Source of the DNA: [Eubacterium] yurii subsp. margaretiae ATCC 43715
GTDB taxonomy: Bacteria > Bacillota > Clostridia > Peptostreptococcales > Filifactoraceae
Length of the DNA stretch: 23,062 nucleotides
Assembly (NCBI GenBank): GCA_000146855.1
Contig: GL405246.1
Location: 615,830 to 638,891 of the forward strand
Direction: 5' to 3'
Position numbers and translations under genes: made by a program
In this document: positions 15,629 through 23,062 of the stretch, piece by piece
Layout: the number at the start of each line of letters is the position of its first letter
Position numbering within the stretch: the stretch's first letter is position 1
The notes under the pieces: generated by a model
Told to the model about the DNA's origin: nothing
The model's database searches: none
The model's input: only the letters and a program-made list of their open reading frames with translations

Positions 15629-16168
15629 ATGAAGGGTGAAAAATATTTTAAAAGAATAGAACTTAAATATCTTATCAACTCAAGTCAACAAAAGTACTTG
15701 CTCGATGAGATGAAAAGTTATATGAAGGAGGATGAATTCGGCAAGAGCATAGTAAACAGCCTATACTTTGATGCACCTGACTTTTATTTGATAAGAAATT
15801 CTTTGCAAAAGCCGGCATATAAGGAAAAGTTCCGTATACGCTCATACGGAAGAGCAAACCATGAAACGAAGGTGTTTATAGAGCTGAAGAAAAAATACAA
15901 GTCTGTAGTTTATAAAAGGAGGATTAAACTAAGCGAAAAAGAGGCTATGGACTATACAGGTGTTTTTGATGATATATTTGAAAAATATGCCAAGGGTGTA
16001 CAACTTTTGAATGTAAAGACTACAGATATGGGAAGTATGTTCAGAATGACTTATAACCTTAAACTTAAAGACATCAAAAAAGAAAAGGAATTTGTGGACG
16101 AACTCAGATGTAGAAACGGAAATATGGAGATATTTCTATCAAGACAGGAAATGAGCAGTGAATTATAA
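15629..16168 (+). CDS. VTC (polyphosphate polymerase) N-terminus fused in frame to a DUF4956-type C-terminus
   Basis: A 179-residue chimera. Residues 1 to about 110 are a VTC domain: KYFKRIELKYLI, IVNSLYFDAPDFYLIR, YKEKFRIRSYG, VFIELKKKYKSVVYKRRIKL, carrying the basic tunnel residues (K/R of ELKYLI, RIRSYG, ELKKK, YKRR). Normal VTC proteins run to 230 or more residues. From about residue 113 the sequence switches to DDIFEKYAKGVQLLNVKTTDMGSMFRMTYNLKL and KEKEFVDELRCRNGNMEIFLSRQE. From memory this resembles the cytosolic tail of DUF4956 proteins, which are usual neighbours of VTC genes. So a deletion probably joined two adjacent genes. The rest of the VTC fold is missing, so polymerase activity is doubtful. 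The ribosome site is AAGGAAGTG (15616-15624). Confidence 0.75.
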   Translation: MKGEKYFKRIELKYLINSSQQKYLLDEMKSYMKEDEFGKSIVNSLYFDAPDFYLIRNSLQKPAYKEKFRIRSYGRANHETKVFIELKKKYKSVVYKRRIKLSEKEAMDYTGVFDDIFEKYAKGVQLLNVKTTDMGSMFRMTYNLKLKDIKKEKEFVDELRCRNGNMEIFLSRQEMSSEL

Positions 16169-16266
16169 GAAAGATTTGAAAAAACATTTAAGCTTTATTA
16201 TTTAAAGCAGTAAGAAAACTAAGTAAAAAAATATTAAATTTGAAGTTAAAAAGAAGGAAAATAAAA

Positions 16267-18546
16267 ATGAAGAGAAAAATGGCAAGTGTATTATTAGCGG
16301 GGACATTGTTACTGACGGCAGTGGGCTGCGGCTCGTCTGCAAGTACAACTACAGGAAAAGATGTAACAAATTCAACTAAGGCATCTATAAGTAGTAAAAC
16401 TACAGAAAGTACAGCAACAAATACAGCAACATCTACAGTTTCAGAGCTAAAAGCAAGCGATGTGTTCACGGACGCAGACAAGGATACTTCCTATGATGAG
16501 AGTAACAGTAAGGTGATAAAATTAAATAACGAATCTATAACTATTAATAAAGAAGGAACATATATATTATCAGGAACAATATCAAACGGACAAGTTGTAG
16601 TTGACGCTACTAATACTTCTAAGATAAAGATAGTGTTAAACGGAGTGAATATAAATAACGACACTTCAGCTGCAATCTATGTAAAACAGGCGGATAAGGT
16701 CTTCATCACTACTGCAAAGGGCAGCGTAAACACTTTGTCAAATAAGAGTGAATTTGTAAATAAAGCAGGTGAAGAAATAGATGCGGTGATATATTCTAAG
16801 GATGATATATCTTTAAACGGTGAAGGTACACTTAATATTAATGCAGTGTACGGCAACGGTATAGTATCTAAGGATGACTTGGTAATAAGTAGCGGTAGCT
16901 ATAATATAATAGCACAAAACCATGGCTTAAGAGGAAAGGATGACGTTAAGATAGGCGGAGGAACAATAAATGTCAAAGCAGGAAAAGATGGCATACACGC
17001 CGAAAATAACGATGATACTTCAAAGGGATATATCTATGTTTCAGGAGGAGATATAAAACTCGAATCTGAAAGTGACGCAATGGATGCTATGAGCTTGTTA
17101 CAGGTAGATGGAGGTAATATAACAATTTCATCCGGTGATGACGGAATGCACTCTGACGATAAATTGATAGTAAAAGGCGGAAAAGTTGATATATTAAAGA
17201 GTGTTGAAGGAATAGAAGGCAAGCAGGTAGATATCAAAGATGGAGTAGTAAATATAGTATCAAGTGATGACGGTATAAATGCTACGGAAAAGACGACAAC
17301 AACGACAACAACAACTACTACTTCATCATCAGATAAGACTACGGGTAACAATGCCAAATCATCAACTGCAACATCAGGCGCAGATACAAACACTTCAGCA
17401 ACAAATTCAAGTAAAAAAACTACTAAGTCTTCAAGTAATTCATCAACAAAGACTACAGACAATTCGGCTACAAAAAAGTCAACAACAGGTAATTCAACAA
17501 AAGAGTCAAGTAATACAGGAAATTCAACAGTAAAAAGGTCGAAAAAGGCTAAAAATGCCGAAAACTCATCGGAAAGCAATAATGCTTCAACTACAAATTC
17601 AAATAATACAAATAATTCAACAGTAAAAAAGTTTAGAAAAAATAAAAATTCCAATACTTCAAGTTCAACAGGTAATGGAACAGATAATACTTCATCAACA
17701 AATAATACAAATAATCAAAAGATGAAGAGAAAATCTTATTCACAAAATGAAAATAGCAATGGCAATGAAATGCCACCTCTACCACCTCATGGAGATATGG
17801 GTGATATGGCTCCACCGCAAAATGGAGAAAATAGCGGGAATAATTCAAATATGAGAAGAAGAGGACCAGGTCATATGCCACCACCTGATGCAAATGGAGA
17901 TATGTCACAAAGACCTGAAGGAAATCCACCGGATGGTGAATTTAGAGGACCTGGAGGACAAGGCGGATTCAGTAGACATGGAGGTCCAGGAGGACAAGAT
18001 GGATTTGGAGGACCTGATGGAAATGGTGGTCAAGGCGGAGGAAGCTTTGAAAATCAACAAAACACCTATATAAAAATCTCAGGAGGTACAGTAAATATCA
18101 ATGCTGAAGGAGATGCGATAGACTCAAACGGTTCACTATATGTAACAGGAGGAACGACATATATATCAGGACCTTCAAATTCAGGTAATGGAGCATTGGA
18201 CTATAACGGAACGGCAAAAATTACAGGAGGAACAATAATTACTGCAAGTTCTGCAGGAATGTCACAAAACTTCGGATCAGATTCTACACAGGGAAGTATA
18301 TTGTTGAATCTGTCATCACAACAAAGTGCCGGAACAAAGATAGAAGTGAAAAACTCATCAGGCAAGGTAATAGCAAGCTACACGCCTAAAAAAGCATACA
18401 GCAGTATATTAGTAAGTACAGCTGAAATCAAAAAAGGTGAGACTTATACTATAACTGCAGGAAGTTTTAGTCAAAAGGTAGAAATGACAGACATCATATA
18501 CGGACAAAGTGGAGGTCCTGGAGGAATGGGGGGATTTAGACATTAG
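16267..18546 (+). CDS. Large Cthe_2159-like carbohydrate-binding lipoprotein
   Basis: A 759-residue lipoprotein. The signal peptide ends in LTAVGC (Cys21). Residues 60-340 and 600-759 form repeated short beta strands typical of the Cthe_2159/DUF4353 beta-helix that binds acidic polysaccharide (GDIKLESESDAMDAM, GGNITISSGDDGMHSDD, GGTVNINAEGDAIDSNGS). Between them is a low-complexity insert: Thr run (343-352), a Ser/Thr/Asn/Lys-rich stretch to about 500 with repeats of NSTVKK/R, then a Pro/Gly/Met/Asn stretch (502-592, MPPLPPHGDM to GGQGGG). The start is ATG 16267 with AAGGA (16255-16259); a TTG at 16240 is less likely. Proteins of this kind usually lie beside VTC, DUF4956 and CotH genes, which agrees with the chimera upstream. 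Confidence 0.85.
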   Translation: MKRKMASVLLAGTLLLTAVGCGSSASTTTGKDVTNSTKASISSKTTESTATNTATSTVSELKASDVFTDADKDTSYDESNSKVIKLNNESITINKEGTYILSGTISNGQVVVDATNTSKIKIVLNGVNINNDTSAAIYVKQADKVFITTAKGSVNTLSNKSEFVNKAGEEIDAVIYSKDDISLNGEGTLNINAVYGNGIVSKDDLVISSGSYNIIAQNHGLRGKDDVKIGGGTINVKAGKDGIHAENNDDTSKGYIYVSGGDIKLESESDAMDAMSLLQVDGGNITISSGDDGMHSDDKLIVKGGKVDILKSVEGIEGKQVDIKDGVVNIVSSDDGINATEKTTTTTTTTTTSSSDKTTGNNAKSSTATSGADTNTSATNSSKKTTKSSSNSSTKTTDNSATKKSTTGNSTKESSNTGNSTVKRSKKAKNAENSSESNNASTTNSNNTNNSTVKKFRKNKNSNTSSSTGNGTDNTSSTNNTNNQKMKRKSYSQNENSNGNEMPPLPPHGDMGDMAPPQNGENSGNNSNMRRRGPGHMPPPDANGDMSQRPEGNPPDGEFRGPGGQGGFSRHGGPGGQDGFGGPDGNGGQGGGSFENQQNTYIKISGGTVNINAEGDAIDSNGSLYVTGGTTYISGPSNSGNGALDYNGTAKITGGTIITASSAGMSQNFGSDSTQGSILLNLSSQQSAGTKIEVKNSSGKVIASYTPKKAYSSILVSTAEIKKGETYTITAGSFSQKVEMTDIIYGQSGGPGGMGGFRH
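17293..17322 (+). repeat. Threonine-codon microsatellite
   Basis: Ten consecutive ACN codons (ACG/ACA/ACT) encode a Thr run in the linker of the lipoprotein. Slippage here would change length by whole codons without a frameshift. Confidence 0.8.
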
Positions 18547-18603
18547 AGATTAAAACTCAAATCATAAACTTATTATAAATATAGAAAAGCAGAGGTAATA
18601 AGT

Positions 18604-18647
18604 AGGGACTATGAGAATGGAATTTTTATTTTTCATAGTCCCTTTAA
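18604..18647 (+). terminator. Terminator after the carbohydrate-binding lipoprotein
   Basis: AGGGACTATGA (18604-18614) pairs with TCATAGTCCCT (18633-18643), perfect 11 bp, followed by TTAAT. It ends the VTC-chimera/lipoprotein transcript. Confidence 0.8.
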
Positions 18648-18746
18648 TATTGGATAAAGCTAAAAATTAAGGTATTTTCTTTAAGAAAACTTGTACTATA
18701 ATAACAATAGCATAATAAAACTAAATTATATAGAGTATAAAAGATA

Positions 18747-18775
18747 TTGATAAAAGAGCATAAATGTAGTATTCT
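18747..18775 (+). promoter_or_regulatory. Promoter for candidate small RNA
   Basis: TTGATA (18747-18752), 17-nt spacer, TATTCT (18770-18775). The 20 bp running into the -35 (TAGAGTATAAAAGATATTGA, 18731-18750) recurs exactly at the T-box promoter. Confidence 0.5.
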
Positions 18776-18781
18776 TACATT

Positions 18782-18885
18782 GTAACAAAGGCCTTATTAG
18801 TTAAGGATGTGTTATTTAAGGAGAAAAAGAGCCTTATTCGTTAAGGACACTGTAGGCATATCATTTGATATGTCTAAATTTTTTG
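18782..18885 (+). ncRNA. Candidate small RNA of about 104 nt
   Basis: No coding potential. Two look-alike hairpins, CCTTA-TTAGT-TAAGG (18792-18806) and CCTTA-TTCGT-TAAGG (18832-18846), flank a purine stretch with an SD-like AAGGAG. A terminator stem AGGCATATC/GATATGTCT (18854-18874) with a run of T follows. A fitting promoter lies just upstream. The class is unknown to me; it could also be an attenuated leader. Confidence 0.4.
18854..18885 (+). terminator. Terminator of candidate small RNA
   Basis: A 9-bp stem (18854-18862 with 18866-18874, one G-U), short ATT-type loop, then AAATTTTTTG. Confidence 0.6.
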
Positions 18886-19005
18886 TTTTAACTTAAAATA
18901 CTATATCAGTTTTCTATAGTTAAAATAATTTATAATTTTTGAGAATAGCTATATTTATAAATTTAAGTATTAAATTAAAGTAGTTTGAATAGAGTATAAA
19001 AGATA

Positions 19006-19034
19006 TTGACTTTTTTCTATAATTAGTATAGAAT
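19006..19034 (+). promoter_or_regulatory. Promoter of the T-box leader
   Basis: TTGACT (19006-19011), 17-nt spacer, TAGAAT (19029-19034). The start of transcription would be near 19041, about 30 nt before the T-box core. Confidence 0.65.
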
Positions 19035-19070
19035 TATATGGAATTCAATACAAATCAATATCTATGCGAA

Positions 19071-19307
19071 AAAAAGGAAGAGTACTCTTAAAAAACTACT
19101 ACAGAGAACCTGTCATAAAGCTGAGAGACGGGATAGGCTATTAATTGGAAAATCACCTTTTTGCAGAGCAATCGAAAGCTTGTATAAGCAAGTAGCTTTC
19201 TCCGTTTGTCGTGCGTTAGACGACATTGATGATAAGTCATCTTTATTATGCCTTTTGGGGTGGTATAGCGAGTAAATTCGTCCTGCAATTTTTGCGGGAC
19301 TTTTTTT
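19071..19307 (+). promoter_or_regulatory. T-box riboswitch, probably isoleucine
   Basis: The leader begins with the T-box start AAAAAGGAAGAGTA (19071-19084). It has a stem I arm with GCTGAGAG (AGAGA-type box), a GAAAATCACC stretch where ATC fits an Ile specifier, and a GTCGT/ACGAC stem. The T-box sequence GGGGTGGTATAGCG (19257-19270) varies from the usual AGGGTGGNACCGCG. The terminator stem GTCCTGCA/TGCGGGAC (19280-19300) with seven T follows. Uncharged tRNA-Ile would favour the antiterminator and read-through to ileS. The specifier call is by eye, not from a fold. Confidence 0.88.
19280..19307 (+). terminator. T-box attenuator terminator
   Basis: GTCCTGCA (19280-19287), loop ATTTT, TGCGGGAC (19293-19300), then TTTTTTT. 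It competes with the antiterminator formed by the T-box sequence. Confidence 0.85.
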
Positions 19308-19775
19308 GTTTTAATATAGATATATTCTATATTCTTTATTTTTAGACTGATACACCAATACTTATAATCTGTAGAGAATATTTTTAAATTATTTAATAGC
19401 TTAAATTGCTATCAGACTTATAAAAACTCTAATAATTATTTTATTTTTATTAAATTTTGCAATAAAAAGCCTTTAAATAGCTATTTATATGTTATTCTCA
19501 GTAATTTGTTAAGCTTCTAAAAATATCGTGGATTTAGTTGAAATAAGTTCATTTTAAAGCCTTATTAGTATGTAGTTATTATTAAAAAGAGCATAAGAAA
19601 GTTGACATTGTATTTTGAATTTTGTATTTAACAAGCTTTATCATACTTGTTCGAGTATTTTTTATTTTAGACTATGCAATTTAATAAATGAGGATATTGC
19701 GTAATTTGCACTATATGTTATTATTTTTTGATATCATCGAACAGGTTTATTATAGATATATGAAGGGGGATAAAA
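19308..19775 (+). other. Long spacer between T-box and ileS
   Basis: A 468-bp AT-rich stretch with no gene. It contains a promoter-like TTGACA (19602-19607)-17-TATTTA (19625-19630). That is followed by a small hairpin ATACTTG/CGAGTAT (19643-19658) with a T-run that would act as a weak terminator or attenuator. A second promoter-like TTGATA (19728-19733)-17-TATAGA (19751-19756) sits close to the ileS ribosome site. Confidence 0.45.
19602..19630 (+). promoter_or_regulatory. Possible second ileS promoter
   Basis: TTGACA, 17-nt spacer, TATTTA. The upstream AGAGCATAAGAAAG resembles the AGAGTATAAAAGAT found before the two other promoters at 18747 and 19006. Confidence 0.4.
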
Positions 19776-22700
19776 TTGAAGTTTGAAAATCTTTATAACC
19801 AAAGCATAAGCGACAATGAAAACAAGGTAATTGAAAACTGGGATAAGATTGATTTGCTTACAGCAAGTATCGACGAAAGGCAAGACAAGGAAAAGTTTAT
19901 ATTCTATGAAGGACCTCCTACAGCCAACGGTAAGCCCGGTATTCACCACGTTATAGCGAGAACTCTTAAAGACTCTGTATGCAGATACAAGACTATGAGA
20001 GGCTATCAGGTAAAGAGAAAAGCAGGATGGGACACTCATGGTCTGCCTGTTGAAATAGAAGTAGAAAAGAAACTTTCACTTTCTTCAAAGCAAGAGATTG
20101 AACAATATGGTATAGAAAAGTTCAACAAGGAATGTAGAGATTCTGTTTTTGAGTATGAAAGCCTATGGAGAAAGATGACTCAAAGAATGGGCTATCTTAT
20201 AGACCTTGACAATCCTTACATCACTCTTGATAACAACTATATAGAAACAGAGTGGTGGATACTTGACAAGATGTTCAAGGACAATCTCATCTATGAAGGA
20301 CATAAGATACTTCCTTACTGTCCAAGATGTGGGACAGGACTTGCTTCACACGAGGTATCACAAGGTTATAAGGAAGTAAAAACAAATACTCTAATAGCAA
20401 AATTCAAAAAGAAAAACACTCAAAATGAGTACTTCCTTGCTTGGACGACAACTCCATGGACACTTGCAGCCAATGTAGGTCTTACAGTTTCTCCTACTGA
20501 AACATACGTCAAAGTTAAGCAAAATGATGAGATATACTATCTTTCAAAGACCCTTGCTCCGTCAGTGCTTAAGAGCGACTACGAAGTTTTGGAAGAGATG
20601 AAGGGAACAGACTTGGAATACCAAGAGTATGAGCAACTGATGCCATTTGTTACTACAAATGAAAAGGCTTTTTTTGTGATGCTTGGAGACTTCGTAACTA
20701 CTGAAGACGGTACAGGTATAGTCCATACTGCTCCTGCCTTTGGTGAGGATGACTACAAGGTCGGCAAAAAATACAATATGCCGGTACTCAATCCTGTAGG
20801 AGATGACGGAAAATATACTGCTACTCCTTGGGAAGGCAGATCTGTAACTGATGATGAACTGCAAGTGGACATAATTAAGTATCTTGCTACTGAAAATAAG
20901 ATATATTCAAAAGAAAAGTTGGAACATAACTATCCGCACTGCTGGAGATGTCAGACACCGCTTATTTACTATGCAAAGCCAAGCTACTATATAGAAGTTA
21001 CTAAATTTAAAGAAAAGCTGATAGAAAATAACAATTCAGTAAATTGGTTCCCGCAATTTATAGGAGAAAAAAGATTCGGAAACTGGCTTGAAAATCTGAA
21101 CGACTGGGCGATTTCTCGTTCAAGATATTGGGGTACACCGCTAAATATTTGGGTGTGCGACGAATGTGGACACAAGGAGTCTATAGGCTCAAGAGCAGAG
21201 CTTGCCCAAAAGGCTATAGAAGATATAGATGAAAATATCGAACTTCACAGACCTTATGTAGATGATGTCACTATCAAATGTCCTCACTGCGCTAAGACTA
21301 TGCACAGGGTAAAAGATGTAATTGACTGCTGGTTTGACTCAGGTTCAATGCCTTATGCACAGTTGCATTATCCTTTTGAAAACAAAGAAGTATTTAAACA
21401 AAACTTCCCTGCAGACTTTATATGTGAAGGTATAGACCAAACAAGAGGATGGTTCTACTCTCTTATTGCAATTGCAACTTATGTAGATGGAGTATCGCCT
21501 TATAAAAATGTACTTGTCAACGACCTTATACTTGACAAAAACGGTAAGAAAATGAGTAAGTCTAAGGGAAATACCGTAGATCCTTTCGAACTCTTCGAAC
21601 AATACGGAGCTGATGCATTGAGATGGTATTTGCTTTATGTTTCTCCTGCATGGTCACCTACAAAATTTGACATAGACGGACTTAAAGAAGTACAAAGTAA
21701 ATTCTTCAGCACTATAAAAAATATATACAATTTCTTCGTATTATATGCAAATACAGATGATATAGACATAAAGTCGATAGATGTGCCTTATGAACAAAGG
21801 AGCGAGCTTGACAGATGGCTACTTTCAAAATATAACAACCTTGTAGACTATGTGGTAAAACAACTTGATGTTTACGATATGACTAAGGCTGTAAGAGAAA
21901 TTCAAGAATTTGTCAATGAAGTCTTCTCAAACTGGTATATAAGAAGAAGTAGAAGAAGATTCTGGGGAACGGAGATGACATTGGACAAAAAGTCGGTGTA
22001 CCTCACTACATTTGAAGTACTAAAGGGAATAACTCAACTCGTTGCTCCTTTTGCACCGTTCTTGTCAGATGAAATGTATATCAAACTTACAGGTGAAAAA
22101 TCAGTCCATCTATCTTACTATCCTCAATTTGATGCTACTAAGGTGGATTTGGCTCTTGAAAACAAGATGGATATGGTTAAAAACCTTGTAAAACTTGGCA
22201 GAGCTTCAAGAGAAGAGGCCAAGATAAAGGTAAGACAACCTATAGCAAAGGTAGTTCTTGATGCAAAGAATCAAAAGACAATAGGAGAGCTTACTCAACT
22301 TATAAAAGAAGAACTTAATGTAAAAGAAATTGAGTTTTCAAGCGATATAACAAGCTTTATGAACTATGACGTAAAACCTAACTTTGCAACTCTTGGCAAA
22401 AAATTAGGGGCAAAATTAAAACCTTTAGGTCAAGCTTTAGCAACAACAGATGCTAAGGAAATAGTTGACACATTGGATGAAAAAGGCTCTATCACGTTCA
22501 ACTTGAATGGAGAAGATACAATACTTGCCAAAGAGGACTTCCTGATAAATGTAAAGGCTAAAGAAGGCTATGATGTTGGTGCTGATGAAGGGCTATTTAT
22601 CGTACTGGATACAAACCTTAGCAAAGAATTGATACAAGAGGGATATGCAAGAGAATTTATCTCAAAAGTCCAACAAACAAGAAAGAACAACGAATATGAA

Positions 22701-22886
22701 ATGATGGATAAGATAGAGATAACTTGCAGTCTTGATGAAGAATTACAAGAGGCGATAAAAGCTTTTGAAGACTTTATCAAAGATGAAACATTGGCAGTAA
22801 AAATTGAATTTGACAGCTCATGCGACGGAAAGGAAGAAATTCTCAACGGACATCCGGCTAAGATATTGTTAAACAAAGTGGAATAG
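19776..22886 (+). CDS. ileS: Isoleucyl-tRNA synthetase, type 2 (GIHH signature)
   Basis: A 1036-residue class I synthetase that charges tRNA-Ile. The TTG start follows AGGGGGA (19764-19770). Features: PPTANGKPGIHH (47-58), where the usual HxGH is GIHH; Zn-type Cys pairs CPRC (182), CWRC (389), CDEC (461) and CPHC (502); CP1 editing domain with AWTTTPWTLAANVGL and GTGIVHTAPAFGEDDY; KMSKSKGN (592-599); anticodon domain with SNWYIRRSRRRFW; and a C-terminal region of about 200 residues typical of eukaryote-like IleRS2. Type 2 enzymes are naturally less sensitive to mupirocin. Upstream are a T-box and a further promoter-like site; downstream is a terminator. Confidence 0.95.
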   Translation: MKFENLYNQSISDNENKVIENWDKIDLLTASIDERQDKEKFIFYEGPPTANGKPGIHHVIARTLKDSVCRYKTMRGYQVKRKAGWDTHGLPVEIEVEKKLSLSSKQEIEQYGIEKFNKECRDSVFEYESLWRKMTQRMGYLIDLDNPYITLDNNYIETEWWILDKMFKDNLIYEGHKILPYCPRCGTGLASHEVSQGYKEVKTNTLIAKFKKKNTQNEYFLAWTTTPWTLAANVGLTVSPTETYVKVKQNDEIYYLSKTLAPSVLKSDYEVLEEMKGTDLEYQEYEQLMPFVTTNEKAFFVMLGDFVTTEDGTGIVHTAPAFGEDDYKVGKKYNMPVLNPVGDDGKYTATPWEGRSVTDDELQVDIIKYLATENKIYSKEKLEHNYPHCWRCQTPLIYYAKPSYYIEVTKFKEKLIENNNSVNWFPQFIGEKRFGNWLENLNDWAISRSRYWGTPLNIWVCDECGHKESIGSRAELAQKAIEDIDENIELHRPYVDDVTIKCPHCAKTMHRVKDVIDCWFDSGSMPYAQLHYPFENKEVFKQNFPADFICEGIDQTRGWFYSLIAIATYVDGVSPYKNVLVNDLILDKNGKKMSKSKGNTVDPFELFEQYGADALRWYLLYVSPAWSPTKFDIDGLKEVQSKFFSTIKNIYNFFVLYANTDDIDIKSIDVPYEQRSELDRWLLSKYNNLVDYVVKQLDVYDMTKAVREIQEFVNEVFSNWYIRRSRRRFWGTEMTLDKKSVYLTTFEVLKGITQLVAPFAPFLSDEMYIKLTGEKSVHLSYYPQFDATKVDLALENKMDMVKNLVKLGRASREEAKIKVRQPIAKVVLDAKNQKTIGELTQLIKEELNVKEIEFSSDITSFMNYDVKPNFATLGKKLGAKLKPLGQALATTDAKEIVDTLDEKGSITFNLNGEDTILAKEDFLINVKAKEGYDVGADEGLFIVLDTNLSKELIQEGYAREFISKVQQTRKNNEYEMMDKIEITCSLDEELQEAIKAFEDFIKDETLAVKIEFDSSCDGKEEILNGHPAKILLNKVE

Positions 22887-22905
22887 AATAATATAATGTA
22901 AGATA

Positions 22906-22945
22906 ATAGGATGTAAAATATATTGTGTTTTACATCCTATTTAAT
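22906..22945 (+). terminator. Terminator after ileS
   Basis: ATAGGATGTAAAA (22906-22918) pairs with TTTTACATCCTAT (22928-22940), perfect 13 bp, followed by TTAATATTT. The remaining bases to the window end show no gene. Confidence 0.85.
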
Positions 22946-23062
22946 ATTTATGTTATACTAATCTCCATTTAAAAAGTCATGCAAAATATTTTGTATGCTG
23001 ATTACTTTTAAATTATATGACATTCATAAGCGGAATATTTACATGGTGAGTTAAAAGATTTT

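Noticed and set aside
17034..17654. 206-codon open frame on the - strand
   Set aside because: Antisense shadow of the low-complexity part of the lipoprotein; it encodes a Val/Phe/Leu-rich string with no ribosome site.
1..23062. CRISPR array, tRNA, rRNA or prophage
   Set aside because: I see no regularly spaced short direct repeats with spacers, no tRNA cloverleaf, no rRNA sequence and no phage structural or integrase genes.

Overview
The window comes from a low-GC, AT-rich Gram-positive anaerobe, most likely a member of the Clostridia. The signs are strong AGGAGG-type ribosome sites, heavy use of ATA/AGA codons, TTG starts, a T-box leader, an NfeD-FloA pair, lipoproteins with a Gram-positive lipobox, and a DUF1858/hemerythrin operon. 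I cannot fix the species. Genus-level guesses such as Peptostreptococcaceae relatives are inference only.

Layout. (1) 1-3400 is an accessory region. It holds a broken reading frame followed by four tandem paralogous 4-TM membrane proteins, in an A-B-A-B pattern with a period of about 750-770 bp. Each unit is followed by an inverted-repeat element starting TACTAATACCTGA. (2) 3429-7133 carries three shikimate-pathway genes (aroA, aroC, aroK) on the + strand. aroA and aroC are preceded by two copies of the same roughly 124-bp leader segment. (3) 7316-9909 holds a CofE-like (F420-0:gamma-glutamyl ligase family) gene with its own promoter and terminator, then a membrane-anchored GH114-like glycosidase, closed by a bidirectional terminator. 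(4) 9920-15128 is on the - strand. It comprises an nfeD-floA-small membrane protein operon, a lipoprotein, a lone cbiT, and a three-gene redox/oxygen-type operon (DUF1858, unknown, hemerythrin). (5) 15629-18546 (+) is a remodelled VTC/DUF4956/carbohydrate-binding locus. A VTC polyphosphate-polymerase N-terminus is joined in frame to what looks like a DUF4956 C-terminus, and a large Cthe_2159-like lipoprotein follows. (6) 18547-22940 (+) carries a candidate small RNA, a T-box leader and ileS. The IleRS is of the type 2 class and has GIHH in place of the HIGH signature.

How they work together. The aro genes supply chorismate, and their shared leaders suggest co-regulation. NfeD and FloA act together in membrane organisation. 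DUF1858 plus hemerythrin suggests handling of O2, NO or thiol stress in an anaerobe. The T-box senses uncharged tRNA-Ile and controls ileS, but it lies unusually far upstream with other promoter-like sites between. The most novel-looking stretch is the membrane-protein array. Its paralogs vary most in the predicted extracellular loop between TM3 and TM4, and they appear mosaic. That pattern is reminiscent of immunity-gene or surface-variation arrays, although no complete toxin is visible in the window.
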